This document shows positions 19,068-28,759 of a stretch of 64,000 nucleotides of DNA, in pieces. The notes under the pieces were generated by a model, which searched no databases, had not been told where the DNA came from, and saw nothing but the letters and a program-made list of their open reading frames with translations. Source of the stretch: Chitinophaga pendula (GTDB lineage: Bacteria > Bacteroidota > Bacteroidia > Chitinophagales > Chitinophagaceae). A program made the position numbers and the translations under genes. The stretch covers positions 558,001-622,000 of the forward strand of contig NZ_CP077769.1 in assembly GCF_020386615.1 (NCBI RefSeq), given 5' to 3'. Position 1 is the first letter of the stretch. The number at the start of each line of letters is the position of its first letter.

Positions 19068-19613
19068 ATGGCAGCACAAACTCCTTATAACGAACACGAT
19101 CATAACGAAACACCCCTGCATCATTCACTCGAACAGGTACGGCACAACGAAGTGCAGGAGATCATGGGCAAAATGCCATCCTGGATTGTTCGCAGAGGTA
19201 TCTCCGGTATCGGGATACTGGTGCTCCTCGTTCTGGCAGGGGCCTATTACTTTCATTATCCCGATATCCTGACCAGCCAGGTAACGATCACGCGACAACC
19301 ACAGGCAGCCAGGTACAGTGCTACAGGAACCATTGCAGGACAACGCAGCGGCCTCGTCATACCGGGACAACAGGTACAGATAAAACTGAGCGCTTATCCT
19401 TATACGGAATATGGCATGCTGAAAGGAATAGTTAAAAGCTGCGCACCCTCCCCAACAGATAGCACCTTCCTGCTGGACATACAGCTACCTCAGGGACTTT
19501 ATACCACAGCCGGAAAAACACTGCCCAATCAGGGTATGCTCAATGGAAATGCGGAGATCTTCCTGGAAGATAAGAACATGCTGCTCCGACTCTTCGAAAG
19601 AATATACAAGTGA
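19068..19613 (+). CDS. Short HlyD-type membrane fusion protein lacking the coiled-coil arm
   Basis: A 181-residue adaptor translationally linked to the exporter before it (3-base gap). Residues 1-45 are cytoplasmic, 47-66 form one membrane helix, and residues 66-85 resemble the usual start of the periplasmic part (YPDILTSQVTITRQPQAA in slightly varied form). The sequence then passes directly into the C-terminal beta-barrel (PGQQVQIKLSAYPYTEYGML, DIQLPQGLYTTAGKTLPNQG, FLEDKNMLLRLFERIYK). The lipoyl and coiled-coil portion of about 200 residues found in ordinary 400-residue members is absent without any frame disruption. It is either a compact natural adaptor or an in-frame deletion in a decaying locus. 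Because the neighbouring dehydratase is broken, loss of function is plausible. Confidence 0.82.
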   Translation: MAAQTPYNEHDHNETPLHHSLEQVRHNEVQEIMGKMPSWIVRRGISGIGILVLLVLAGAYYFHYPDILTSQVTITRQPQAARYSATGTIAGQRSGLVIPGQQVQIKLSAYPYTEYGMLKGIVKSCAPSPTDSTFLLDIQLPQGLYTTAGKTLPNQGMLNGNAEIFLEDKNMLLRLFERIYK

Positions 19614-19636
19614 ATGTAATGGGGAATAAAATAAGG

Positions 19637-20461
19637 TTATTGCAGCTCCACTTTCTGGGCCGTTACCGGCTGACCAAAAAATATCTCCGCCATCTGGCCA
19701 AACAGGACAGGATCATCCGTGGTCATAAACTGTCGCTGCCTGTTACGACTGAGCCGGCTTTCCATCTCAGGATGACGATGTAAATAATCCTTCAGGCTGT
19801 GTGCGACGATCTTTCCTTGTGATAACACCGCAATACCTCCTGGCAAATGTTGCTTGATCTTTTTTAACAACAGGGGATAGTGTGTACACGCCAACACAAT
19901 AGTATCTATATCGGGAGAAGTGGCTAACAGCTGATCGAGATATTGTTTTACAAAATAATCAGCACCAGGTTGCTCATGTTCATTGTTCTCTATCAGCGGC
20001 ACCCACAGCGGACAGGGTTGCTGGTATACTTTTACTTCCGGAAAGAACTTACCGATCTCGATAGGGTAGGAGGAAGAGGTAACGGTGCCCTGCGTAGCGA
20101 GTATCCCTACCTCTCCGGACTGCGTGAGCGTACCCACCATTTCCGTAGTGGGCCGGATCACTCCTAATACCCGCCTGGATGGATCAGCGAGCTTGGGTAG
20201 GTCCGTTTGCTGAATGGTGCGCAACGCTTTCGCAGAGGCTGTATTACAGGCAAGTACGACCAGTGGACATCCCAGGCTGAACAGGTGTTGTACACATTCC
20301 AGCGTATAGGCATGTATGGTGTCAAAACTCCGGTTCCCGTAAGGCGCCCGCGCATTATCGCCCAGGTAGAAATAATCATAATCAGGTAATTCCGATACGA
20401 TCTCTTTTAGGACGGTCAGCCCGCCATATCCCGAATCAAATACACCTATAGGACCAGTCAT
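19637..20461 (-). CDS. murI: Glutamate racemase
   Basis: A 274-residue cofactor-independent racemase that makes D-glutamate for peptidoglycan. The start at 20461 gives MTGPIGVFDSGYGGLTVL, with the substrate-binding Asp/Ser of FDSGYGG at about residues 8-14. The two catalytic cysteines are in VLACNTASAKAL and VLACTHYPLL. An upstream start at 20509 would add residues unlike the family. Both cysteines are present, so the enzyme should be active. It is on the minus strand, downstream of a carbonic anhydrase gene that is 133 bases away. Confidence 0.95.
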   Translation of the reverse strand: MTGPIGVFDSGYGGLTVLKEIVSELPDYDYFYLGDNARAPYGNRSFDTIHAYTLECVQHLFSLGCPLVVLACNTASAKALRTIQQTDLPKLADPSRRVLGVIRPTTEMVGTLTQSGEVGILATQGTVTSSSYPIEIGKFFPEVKVYQQPCPLWVPLIENNEHEQPGADYFVKQYLDQLLATSPDIDTIVLACTHYPLLLKKIKQHLPGGIAVLSQGKIVAHSLKDYLHRHPEMESRLSRNRQRQFMTTDDPVLFGQMAEIFFGQPVTAQKVELQ

Positions 20462-20594
20462 GCTGTTGTACTGTTTTATTACCTGCAAAAATAAGAAAAC
20501 AGCAGCCAACTGCTTACATATAATAGAACGCCCCGACCATCGATATCGGCAGATATCAAAGAGCCGGGGCCTTTTAATGCGATGGCCGCTATTA

Positions 20595-21260
20595 TTACTT
20601 GCCGGAATCTTTCTGGAACAATCCTTTACCCGTCAGGTCGTAGATCTCCTGGATCTCATGCAGGATACCTTCGAAATCCAGCTGCAGGTCTTTAATCAGG
20701 CCATTATGTAGGTCAAATACCCAACCATGTACGGTAGGATACTGATTGGCAGTATAGGATTGCTGTACGGCAGCAGTTTTGATCACATTTACACATTGCT
20801 CCTGTACATTCAACTCCACCAAGCGGTTATAACGCTGTCCTTCATCTTCAATAGCATTCAGTTCATCCTTGTGCAGGCGATATACATCCCGGATATTACG
20901 CAGCCAGGGATTTAAGATGCCTAGGTCTGCCGGTTGCATCGCCGCTTTTACACCTCCGCAGTTGTAATGACCACAAACGATGATGTGTTTTACCTTCAGG
21001 TGCCGCACTGCGTAATTGATCACTGACATAACGTTCAGGTCAATACTGTTCACCAGGTTGGCCACATTGCGGTGTACAAAAACCTCTCCGGCTTCCAGAC
21101 CCATGATATCATTGGCCGGCACCCGGCTGTCACTACAGCCTATATACAGGAAGTCCGGCGTTTGCTCCCTGGCCAGTTTGGAAAAGAAGTCTTTATCAGT
21201 AGCAGTTTTGCTGGCTACCCATTCCTTGTTATTCTCAAATAATTGCTGATAGGATGTCAT
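20595..21260 (-). CDS. can: Beta-class carbonic anhydrase
   Basis: A 221-residue zinc enzyme that interconverts carbon dioxide and bicarbonate. The zinc ligands and active-site pair are all present: Cys42 and Asp44 in GCSDSRVP, and His98 and Cys101 in CGHYNCGG. Length and motif spacing match the plant-like beta class found in enterobacterial Can. There is no signal peptide, so it is cytosolic. It probably supplies bicarbonate to carboxylases. It lies 54 bases downstream of an EcsC-family gene on the same strand; no functional link is evident. Confidence 0.95.
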   Translation of the reverse strand: MTSYQQLFENNKEWVASKTATDKDFFSKLAREQTPDFLYIGCSDSRVPANDIMGLEAGEVFVHRNVANLVNSIDLNVMSVINYAVRHLKVKHIIVCGHYNCGGVKAAMQPADLGILNPWLRNIRDVYRLHKDELNAIEDEGQRYNRLVELNVQEQCVNVIKTAAVQQSYTANQYPTVHGWVFDLHNGLIKDLQLDFEGILHEIQEIYDLTGKGLFQKDSGK

Positions 21261-21314
21261 AATCAGTATTGCTTAGTGAGGTGAAAGATAGTGGAAGTTA
21301 GTTAAACAACACCA

Positions 21315-22049
21315 TCAGGTAATGATTTGTTTGGCTGCAAACCGCCGCATGCGATAGGCGTTCATGGCACTTTTCCCCAACTGATCCGTCAGGCGGTGAT
21401 TGACTACCGCACCCACTACGGCGCCAATACCAGGCATCAGCTGCAGTAATTTGGCCAGGTCGATATAATCCCGGTACTCCTGCTGAAAATTCCGCCAGTC
21501 AAAACTGTCGATATCTTCCGGTAATGCCTGGCTATATGTATCCCAATGGGCGATCACCGGGTAGGTCTTGTTACGCAGCTGCTGACTGGAGAACGTAATC
21601 TGGAAAATATACAGGATGAACAGCCTTTCCTTGTAGTCACGCATATCATAGCCATAAAGCGCCGCAATGTCAAACAGCATTTTGATCTTTAACCCCAGGA
21701 ATAGGGGAAAATCTGCCAATCCTAGCAGGATACCGCCCGCGCCTGTGATAGCCCCTTCCGTAGCTGCCGTCGTTTTGTAAAAGTCTATTTTTTCCCGTAC
21801 CCGGGTCTCCAATAACAGCAGATCCGGTTCATCAACAGGGGCCGGACAACTGAACCCCGCCCCCGTCAGCACCGCACGTGTCATCTGTTTGATCGCAGCG
21901 GTGATCACGCGGTGCACCTTTTCTGGGATCACACCGTTGATCTTATCCTGCAGCCGCTTCGCCAGCTTCCCCGGTAACATGGCGTCCCTTTGCATCTTTT
22001 TCTGCCAGGTCCGTAATTCCTTGCTGATTTGTTGCTGATACAGCTCCAT
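21315..22049 (-). CDS. EcsC family protein
   Basis: A 244-residue protein of the EcsC family, whose biochemical role is not settled. The family core is seen at about residues 85-170, with the glycine-rich hydrophobic stretch GAITGAGGILLGLADFPLFL followed by KIKMLFDIAALYGYD. A second glycine/valine-rich stretch near the C-terminus (PGIGAVVGAVVNHRLTDQLG) is also typical. The N-terminal 60 residues are basic and helical. The two hydrophobic stretches could associate with the membrane, but there is no clear signal peptide. It is the first gene of a loose minus-strand set with can and murI. Confidence 0.85.
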   Translation of the reverse strand: MELYQQQISKELRTWQKKMQRDAMLPGKLAKRLQDKINGVIPEKVHRVITAAIKQMTRAVLTGAGFSCPAPVDEPDLLLLETRVREKIDFYKTTAATEGAITGAGGILLGLADFPLFLGLKIKMLFDIAALYGYDMRDYKERLFILYIFQITFSSQQLRNKTYPVIAHWDTYSQALPEDIDSFDWRNFQQEYRDYIDLAKLLQLMPGIGAVVGAVVNHRLTDQLGKSAMNAYRMRRFAAKQIIT

Positions 22050-22186
22050 ATGTTATTGACTGGTTATGAATACTTAATCTGCCATTAGCCGGCCTCCGGA
22101 TCACCCGGATACCCGGTATCATATACAAACGGCACACCAGAAAACATAATATTAACAATTATACCGGGCAGCAAACCTCAAACTAA

Positions 22187-23869
<1,683 letters not shown>

Positions 23870-23902
23870 TACAAAACAACATCGCTTTTTTAATAGAGAA
23901 AA

Positions 23903-23947
23903 GGCTGCAAAACAGGAGAATCAACTATACCTGTTTTGCAGCCTTTT
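23903..23947 (+). terminator. Terminator after the ABC-F gene
   Basis: A perfect 14-pair stem (23903-23916 with 23930-23943) with a 13-base loop, followed by TTTTC. Confidence 0.88.
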
Positions 23948-24062
23948 CATTTCTAACACACATAGCTGCTATGGCTATGTGAAAAGTACCATATGGCTAC
24001 ATCAGTCCGTGCAAGGACAAAAGAAAATAGCGATAAATATTGGAGAGAAAAGAGAGAGGGCG

Positions 24063-24458
24063 TTAAGAAAGATATTCTTCAATAAGTTTGAGTTTACTGC
24101 TGTCAAGTGGCTTGGTGATATAAGCCATCAGCTCCGGTGTACGCTGCACTTTCTGCATATCCCTGACATCGATTGAAGATGAACACATAATAATAGGTAT
24201 CTGTTTGCCAATTGATCCCTTGATGTTACGATAGGCCTCAATAAAATCCCACCCGTTCATGCGTTGCATATTCATATCCAGGATGATCAGCGATGGTAAC
24301 TTTTGACGGGCAGGCCCCGATAACTGTTCCAAGGCATCCTCTGCACAGAGGAAAGATGTAACAACCAGGTTATCACTGGTGCCCAGCATTTTCTTGATGA
24401 TAAAATGAAAAATTTCATCATCGTCAACAACGTACACTAATTTATTGACATCTTCCAT
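24063..24458 (-). CDS. Single-domain response regulator (CheY-like)
   Basis: A 131-residue receiver domain with no output domain. The acidic pair Asp12/Asp13 (VDDDE), the phosphorylation site Asp61 (LIILDMNMQ) and the invariant Lys116 (ITKPLD) are all present. This makes it a competent phospho-acceptor. The start at 24458 (MEDVNKLVYVVDDDE) is chosen over the longer frame from 24494 because it gives the normal short lead into the first beta-strand. No histidine kinase is adjacent, so the partner is unknown. Such stand-alone receivers usually work in phosphorelays or by binding a partner protein. Confidence 0.9.
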   Translation of the reverse strand: MEDVNKLVYVVDDDEIFHFIIKKMLGTSDNLVVTSFLCAEDALEQLSGPARQKLPSLIILDMNMQRMNGWDFIEAYRNIKGSIGKQIPIIMCSSSIDVRDMQKVQRTPELMAYITKPLDSSKLKLIEEYLS

Positions 24459-24567
24459 ACCTATAGTTTTGTCTAGCCAAATGAGATTGTACACACTGGG
24501 CTGGGGTTAAAAGCATGTTCGTAAGTACACCCTGGTACGCTTTTCCTGCAGCATCGTTCCTTGTATC

Positions 24568-24597
24568 ACCGGTAATCGTATTAATACAATTACCAGT
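24568..24597. repeat. 30-base near-perfect palindrome upstream of the response regulator
   Basis: Bases 24568-24597 read almost identically on both strands (26 of 30 positions), centred on the perfect ten-base palindrome GTATTAATAC at 24578-24587. In a minus-strand RNA the two mismatched pairs become G-U wobbles. It lies 110 bases upstream of the response regulator start in an otherwise empty 388-base stretch (24459-24846). It could be an operator or a hairpin in the leader. No T tract follows, so it is not a simple terminator. Confidence 0.6.
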
Positions 24598-24754
24598 TTT
24601 AAATTATCCGGTGCAAAGAACGTTAAATTATGTTTATTTTTATATATGTTTTTTGGCCAATAACTATTCATTAACAAATTGTAGAAGATACTCAAGTGTT
24701 CTTTAGGCCGTTGGCACAGCGTGTTTGCATAGTTGCGATACTGATTCCAATAAA

Positions 24755-24785
24755 AAAACGGAACAGTGATGAGCCGTTCCGTTTT
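24755..24785. terminator. Terminator-like hairpin downstream of the coiled-coil membrane protein
   Basis: AAAACGGAAC (24755-24764) pairs with GTTCCGTTTT (24776-24785). A-rich and T-rich flanks allow it to act in both directions. On the minus strand it lies about 60 bases beyond the stop codon of the gene at 24847-25809. Confidence 0.65.
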
Positions 24786-24846
24786 ACTTTATACTTTAAC
24801 TACCGGAGCAAAAGAAATGTTCACAGTAATAATAAATTAACACAGA

Positions 24847-25809
24847 TTAAAAGAGACCGCCTTTTTTCAGACTTACACGACCCTGACCGATCTTGAAACC
24901 ATTATGGTAGATTTCAACGGCATAGTCGCCGGGTTTGAAATCAGAATTTTGTTTCCAATCCATAGAGATCAGTTGTTTTTGACCTTGAACATAACTTACC
25001 GTTTTCTTAGCCGTGTACAACTTCTCTGTACCATCTTCCAGTGTGAACCGGCCGGAACCCAAAGCCTCTACCGCCAGGGGAGAGCCATCAGGAGCCGTAA
25101 TAGCGACATAGATCTCTTTGTCGCCTGTAGGAGCGATCCTGTTCTCATCCAGGTCAAAGGTCACCCGCATCATATCAGCACGTTTAGCTTTAGAAGTTTC
25201 TACTTCTTTGCCATTACGTTTGATGTTGATAGGAGACAACTTGATGTTAGAGGCATGCAATACAGATCCCAGATCTACCTTTTTGGTCAGGCTGTCTTTT
25301 ACAGTGCTCACAGAGTCCCGTTGTTTACGAGCCACATCCCGCTCTCCGGCCAAGACGATCTTTTCACCTTCCAGACGCTCAATAGTCTGATTATATCCTT
25401 CAATGTTGGATTTCAGCTGCTCGATCAAACGTCTTGCTTCAGCCAACTGTGCCTGCGTAGCATTTTTGTTGGATAAAATACTAGAGATACGCGCCTTCAT
25501 ATCCGCAATTTCCTTATCTTTTGTTTTCACCAGACTATCCATACGGCTATTCTGTGAGATCAGATCATCCAAACGGGCATTAGCCGCGTTATACTCCTGC
25601 TGCAGCGCATCCCTTGAAGAAGAAATGGAATCTATCTGAGTGGATTGTTGTACAATTGTCTCACTGGCTTTGTTTTTATCATATAGCATATAAATCCAGG
25701 TACCGGCCAGTGCTGCTATCAGGATACCATAGATCAGACCATTACGACTACGTGGTTTTTCCGGTCCGGGTGACCCCGGGACAGGTGTGTTGAAAGTGTT
25801 GTCAGTCAT
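24847..25809 (-). CDS. Membrane-anchored coiled-coil protein of unknown function
   Basis: A 320-residue protein with a Pro-rich cytoplasmic N-terminus (PVPGSPGPEKPRSRNG) and one membrane helix at about residues 24-42. A long heptad-rich coiled coil follows (about 48-180, with segments such as LQQEYNAANARLDDLISQN and LEGEKIVLAGERDVARKQR). The C-terminal domain (about 190-320) is beta-rich and contains MMRVTFDLDENRIAPTGDKE and a final strand set ending GQGRVSLKKGGLF. It resembles conserved Bacteroidota proteins of unknown role that span the inner membrane and project into the periplasm. It stands alone on the minus strand. Confidence 0.8.
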   Translation of the reverse strand: MTDNTFNTPVPGSPGPEKPRSRNGLIYGILIAALAGTWIYMLYDKNKASETIVQQSTQIDSISSSRDALQQEYNAANARLDDLISQNSRMDSLVKTKDKEIADMKARISSILSNKNATQAQLAEARRLIEQLKSNIEGYNQTIERLEGEKIVLAGERDVARKQRDSVSTVKDSLTKKVDLGSVLHASNIKLSPINIKRNGKEVETSKAKRADMMRVTFDLDENRIAPTGDKEIYVAITAPDGSPLAVEALGSGRFTLEDGTEKLYTAKKTVSYVQGQKQLISMDWKQNSDFKPGDYAVEIYHNGFKIGQGRVSLKKGGLF

Positions 25810-25908
25810 AGTTGTTTGTTTTATGTTTAATTGTTATATGGTTAAAAGTTTTAATAAAATCGTGCTCAATATAATTCTTTTCAGTTTTAACTAAAATCGT
25901 TTTTCATC

Positions 25909-26634
25909 GTGTTATCAAACATTGCGCTTGATCAATTACTTTTGTTGGATATTGAAACCACACCTGGTGTAGCAGGCTTTGGCCACCTTAACGAAGTCAT
26001 GAAATCCCTCTGGGTGGAGAAAATGGCAAAAACTGCGCCAGATTCCATAGATAATGAGGGAGCATATGCAGAGCGGGCGGGTATCTATGCCGAATTCGGG
26101 AAAATCGTTTGCATAACTGCAGGCTTTTTCAATCTTGAACAAGATCGCTATTATCTCCGGCTTAAATCCTTCTATAATCATGACGAAAAAATCATCTTAA
26201 CCGACTTCCTGGAACTTGTTAATAAATTCCAGACCAAACATACCCGCTTCCAGTTTGCCGGCCATAATATCCGTGAATTTGATATTCCTTTTATTTGCCG
26301 CCGTTCTCTGATCCATCAGTTATCTTTGCCCACAGCTTTACAATTGCATGGTCTTAAACCCTGGGAACTGCCAATGCAGGATACCCTCCACCTCTGGCGG
26401 TTTGGCGATTTCAAACATTATACTTCGCTGAAACTGCTCACTGCCATCCTCGGTATTCCTACATCCAAGGATGATATAGATGGCAGCATGGTAGGAAAAG
26501 TATACTGGGAAGATAAAGACCTGCCAAGGATAGCCCGCTATTGTGAAAAAGACGTAACCGCAGTAGCCCAGCTGATACTGCGTTTCAAAGGATTGCCGCT
26601 GCTGCAACCCGCAGAGGTCGTCACCGTTAGCTGA
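25909..26634 (+). CDS. Predicted 3'-5' exonuclease (DnaQ-like, PolB-type)
   Basis: A 241-residue protein of the predicted 3'-5' exonuclease family related to the exonuclease domain of family B DNA polymerases. The DEDD motifs are visible: Exo I LLLDIETT (about 12-19), Exo II with GHNIREFDIPF (about 118-128) and Exo III YCEKDV (about 213-218). These acidic residues would bind two metal ions for hydrolysis. The polymerase domain is absent. The start is the GTG at 25909, since no ATG precedes Exo I. It is 37 bases upstream of holA on the same strand, consistent with a replication or repair role. Confidence 0.85.
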   Translation: MLSNIALDQLLLLDIETTPGVAGFGHLNEVMKSLWVEKMAKTAPDSIDNEGAYAERAGIYAEFGKIVCITAGFFNLEQDRYYLRLKSFYNHDEKIILTDFLELVNKFQTKHTRFQFAGHNIREFDIPFICRRSLIHQLSLPTALQLHGLKPWELPMQDTLHLWRFGDFKHYTSLKLLTAILGIPTSKDDIDGSMVGKVYWEDKDLPRIARYCEKDVTAVAQLILRFKGLPLLQPAEVVTVS

Positions 26635-26671
26635 GTACCCGTATAAAGGAGCGTTCAAGAAGTAAGTATAT

Positions 26672-27667
26672 ATGGAATACCAGGATATTATTAAAGATTG
26701 GAAACAGAAAAAATTCCGCCCACTATACTGGCTGGAAGGGGAAGAAGATTTTTTTATCGACCAGGTAAGCACCTACGCAGAGCATGAGCTCCTCGCAGAA
26801 GCAGAAAAAGGATTCAATCTTACCGTACTGTATGGCAAAGATACCGACTGGAGTGCTGTTACGAACGCCTGCAGGCGCTACCCCATGTTTGCCGAAAGAC
26901 AAGTAGTGATCCTGAAGGAAGCACAATCCATGCGCGACCTGCTCAAACTCGAGACCTATATCGATAATCCCCTGCCGTCTACCATCTTTGTCGTAGCGCA
27001 TAAACAAGGAAAACTTGATGGACGCAGTAAACTGGCCAAACTGGTTAAAGAGAAAGGCATACTGCTGAGTACCAAAAAAATGTATGATAACCAATTACCA
27101 GGTTGGGTGGATGCACATGTGAACAACCTGGGCCGGGCTATTACACAAAAAGCCTGTATCCTGCTGGTTGATCATATCGGTAATGACCTCTCGCGTATCG
27201 CTAACGAAATAGAGAAATTGCTGGTCAACCTGCCTGATGGTAAAAAGATTGATGAAGGAGATATTGAAAAGTATGTAGGGATCAGTAAGGAATACAATGT
27301 ATTTGAACTGCAGAATGCCACCGGCCAGAAAGACTTTGGTAAAGTGATGCGCATCATCCAATACTTTACAGCCAACCCCAAAGCAGCACCTATACAGATG
27401 ACGATACCGGCCTTGTATAATTACTTTAGTAAGGTGAGTATGGTATTCGCAGTGAAAGGAGGTGAAAAAGACATTGCATCAGCCTTGGGTGTACATCCCT
27501 TCTTCGTGAAAGACTATATAGCTGCCGCCCGGCAATATGGTGCAGAAGGAGCAGAACGCGCCATCCTGCTGCTGCATCAGTATAACCTCAGGAGCATCGG
27601 TATTAATGATAGCGGAGTGGAAGATGGTGAGCTTATGAAAGAAATGATGTTCCGTATCATGAGCTGA
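26672..27667 (+). CDS. holA: DNA polymerase III delta subunit
   Basis: A 331-residue clamp-loader subunit that opens the sliding clamp. The N-terminal AAA+-like domain shows the family pattern YWLEGEEDFFIDQ (about 19-31), then YGKDTDW and the region RRYPMFAERQVVILKEAQ (about 68-85). The helical lid has HIGNDLSRIANEIEKLL (about 168-184), and the C-terminal collar domain follows to the end. The length is normal. It converges with ribF, whose stop codon is 12 bases away on the other strand. It follows a predicted exonuclease gene. Confidence 0.93.
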   Translation: MEYQDIIKDWKQKKFRPLYWLEGEEDFFIDQVSTYAEHELLAEAEKGFNLTVLYGKDTDWSAVTNACRRYPMFAERQVVILKEAQSMRDLLKLETYIDNPLPSTIFVVAHKQGKLDGRSKLAKLVKEKGILLSTKKMYDNQLPGWVDAHVNNLGRAITQKACILLVDHIGNDLSRIANEIEKLLVNLPDGKKIDEGDIEKYVGISKEYNVFELQNATGQKDFGKVMRIIQYFTANPKAAPIQMTIPALYNYFSKVSMVFAVKGGEKDIASALGVHPFFVKDYIAAARQYGAEGAERAILLLHQYNLRSIGINDSGVEDGELMKEMMFRIMS

Positions 27668-27679
27668 GAGGAAGGCGTA

Positions 27680-28627
27680 TCAAGAGCCGGCCGCCAGCAG
27701 TTGTCTGGCCTGGAGGCTGTCCTGGTTCATCTGGCTGATCAACGCTTCGATCTTGTCAAACTTGATATTGCCCCGTATATAGGCCACCAGCTCTACGCGT
27801 AGGAGCTGGTCGTAAATGTCCCTGTCAAAGTCAAAGATATGGGCCTCCAGCCGCAGATCCTCCCCATCAAAAGTAGGACGGGTGCCGATACTCATCACAC
27901 CGTCTAAAGGCAGACTATGCAAGTCTCCTGACAGATATACCCGGATAGCATAGATACCCTCCGACGGGATCAACTTACGGTAGTCCGGCAACTGCATATT
28001 CGCTGTAGGATAGCCTAACTTACGGCCCATCTTATCCCCGTGTACAACATATCCTTCCAGGAAATAGGTATATCCCAGTAGCTCATTGGCGACCGAAATA
28101 TGCCCTTCCCGCAGGTTATTACGGATCTTTGTGGAACTGACCGTCAGATCGTGCACCACCTGCTGAGGGATCTCGATCAGCTGATATCCATGACGCTCCT
28201 GTTCCAGCTCCAGCAACTCCAACCCGCCTTCCCGGTTATGGCCGAAACGGTGATCATACCCAATAATGATCGTATGAGGCCGGAACAAAGCCACCAGGAA
28301 GTCTTTGATATAGGATTGCGCCGGCATCTCTGAAAAGGCACGTGTGAAAGGTACCACCACCAGGTGGTCAATGCCATATCCTGAAAGCAAACGGATCTTT
28401 TCAGGCAAGGTCGTCAGCAAACGCAGGCTTTTATCATGAGGTGCCAGCACTTCACGGGGATGAGGATCAAAAGTAACGATCACCGTTTCTCCCGCACAGG
28501 CCGCAGCCGCCTGCTGCAATTGCCGGATAATATGGCGATGGCCGGTATGTACCCCGTCGAAAGTACCAATGGTGACGACAGCACGGCGAAAAGTCGGTAA
28601 ATGATCAAGATCTCTGTGAACCTGCAT
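27680..28627 (-). CDS. ribF: Bifunctional riboflavin kinase/FAD synthetase
   Basis: A 315-residue enzyme that makes FMN and then FAD from riboflavin. The N-terminal adenylyltransferase domain has GTFDGVHTGH (about 22-31), GYDHRFGHNREG (about 120-131) and SSTKIRNNLREG (about 168-179). The C-terminal riboflavin kinase domain has GDKMGRKLGYPTANMQ (about 197-212) and IGTRPTFDGEDLRLEAHIFD. Both halves are complete. It is transcribed alone on the minus strand and diverges from purM, with the two starts about 130 bases apart. Confidence 0.95.
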   Translation of the reverse strand: MQVHRDLDHLPTFRRAVVTIGTFDGVHTGHRHIIRQLQQAAAACAGETVIVTFDPHPREVLAPHDKSLRLLTTLPEKIRLLSGYGIDHLVVVPFTRAFSEMPAQSYIKDFLVALFRPHTIIIGYDHRFGHNREGGLELLELEQERHGYQLIEIPQQVVHDLTVSSTKIRNNLREGHISVANELLGYTYFLEGYVVHGDKMGRKLGYPTANMQLPDYRKLIPSEGIYAIRVYLSGDLHSLPLDGVMSIGTRPTFDGEDLRLEAHIFDFDRDIYDQLLRVELVAYIRGNIKFDKIEALISQMNQDSLQARQLLAAGS

Positions 28628-28715
28628 AATTTATGTTGACAATCAGGAATTGACCTGCAAATCTACAGGTTATCCCAGTAATGAAAAAGTGAAAAGCCTT
28701 GTGACAAGAATCTTT

Positions 28716-28723
28716 TACTTTTG
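28716..28723 (+). promoter_or_regulatory. -7 element of purM
   Basis: TACTTTTG matches TAnnTTTG, followed by GCG, 36 bases before the GTG start. A TTG lies 14 bases upstream, closer than the usual spacing. Confidence 0.5.
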
Positions 28724-28759
28724 CGCTTAATTACTCATTATTAATTATCAATTATTACA

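Noticed and set aside
20524..20575. GC-rich inverted repeat between murI and can
   Set aside because: The only T run lies on the strand that carries no gene here, so its role could not be assigned.
23959..23981. Short inverted repeat between the ABC-F and response regulator genes
   Set aside because: It is an eight-base stem without T tract or promoter context, and may be chance.
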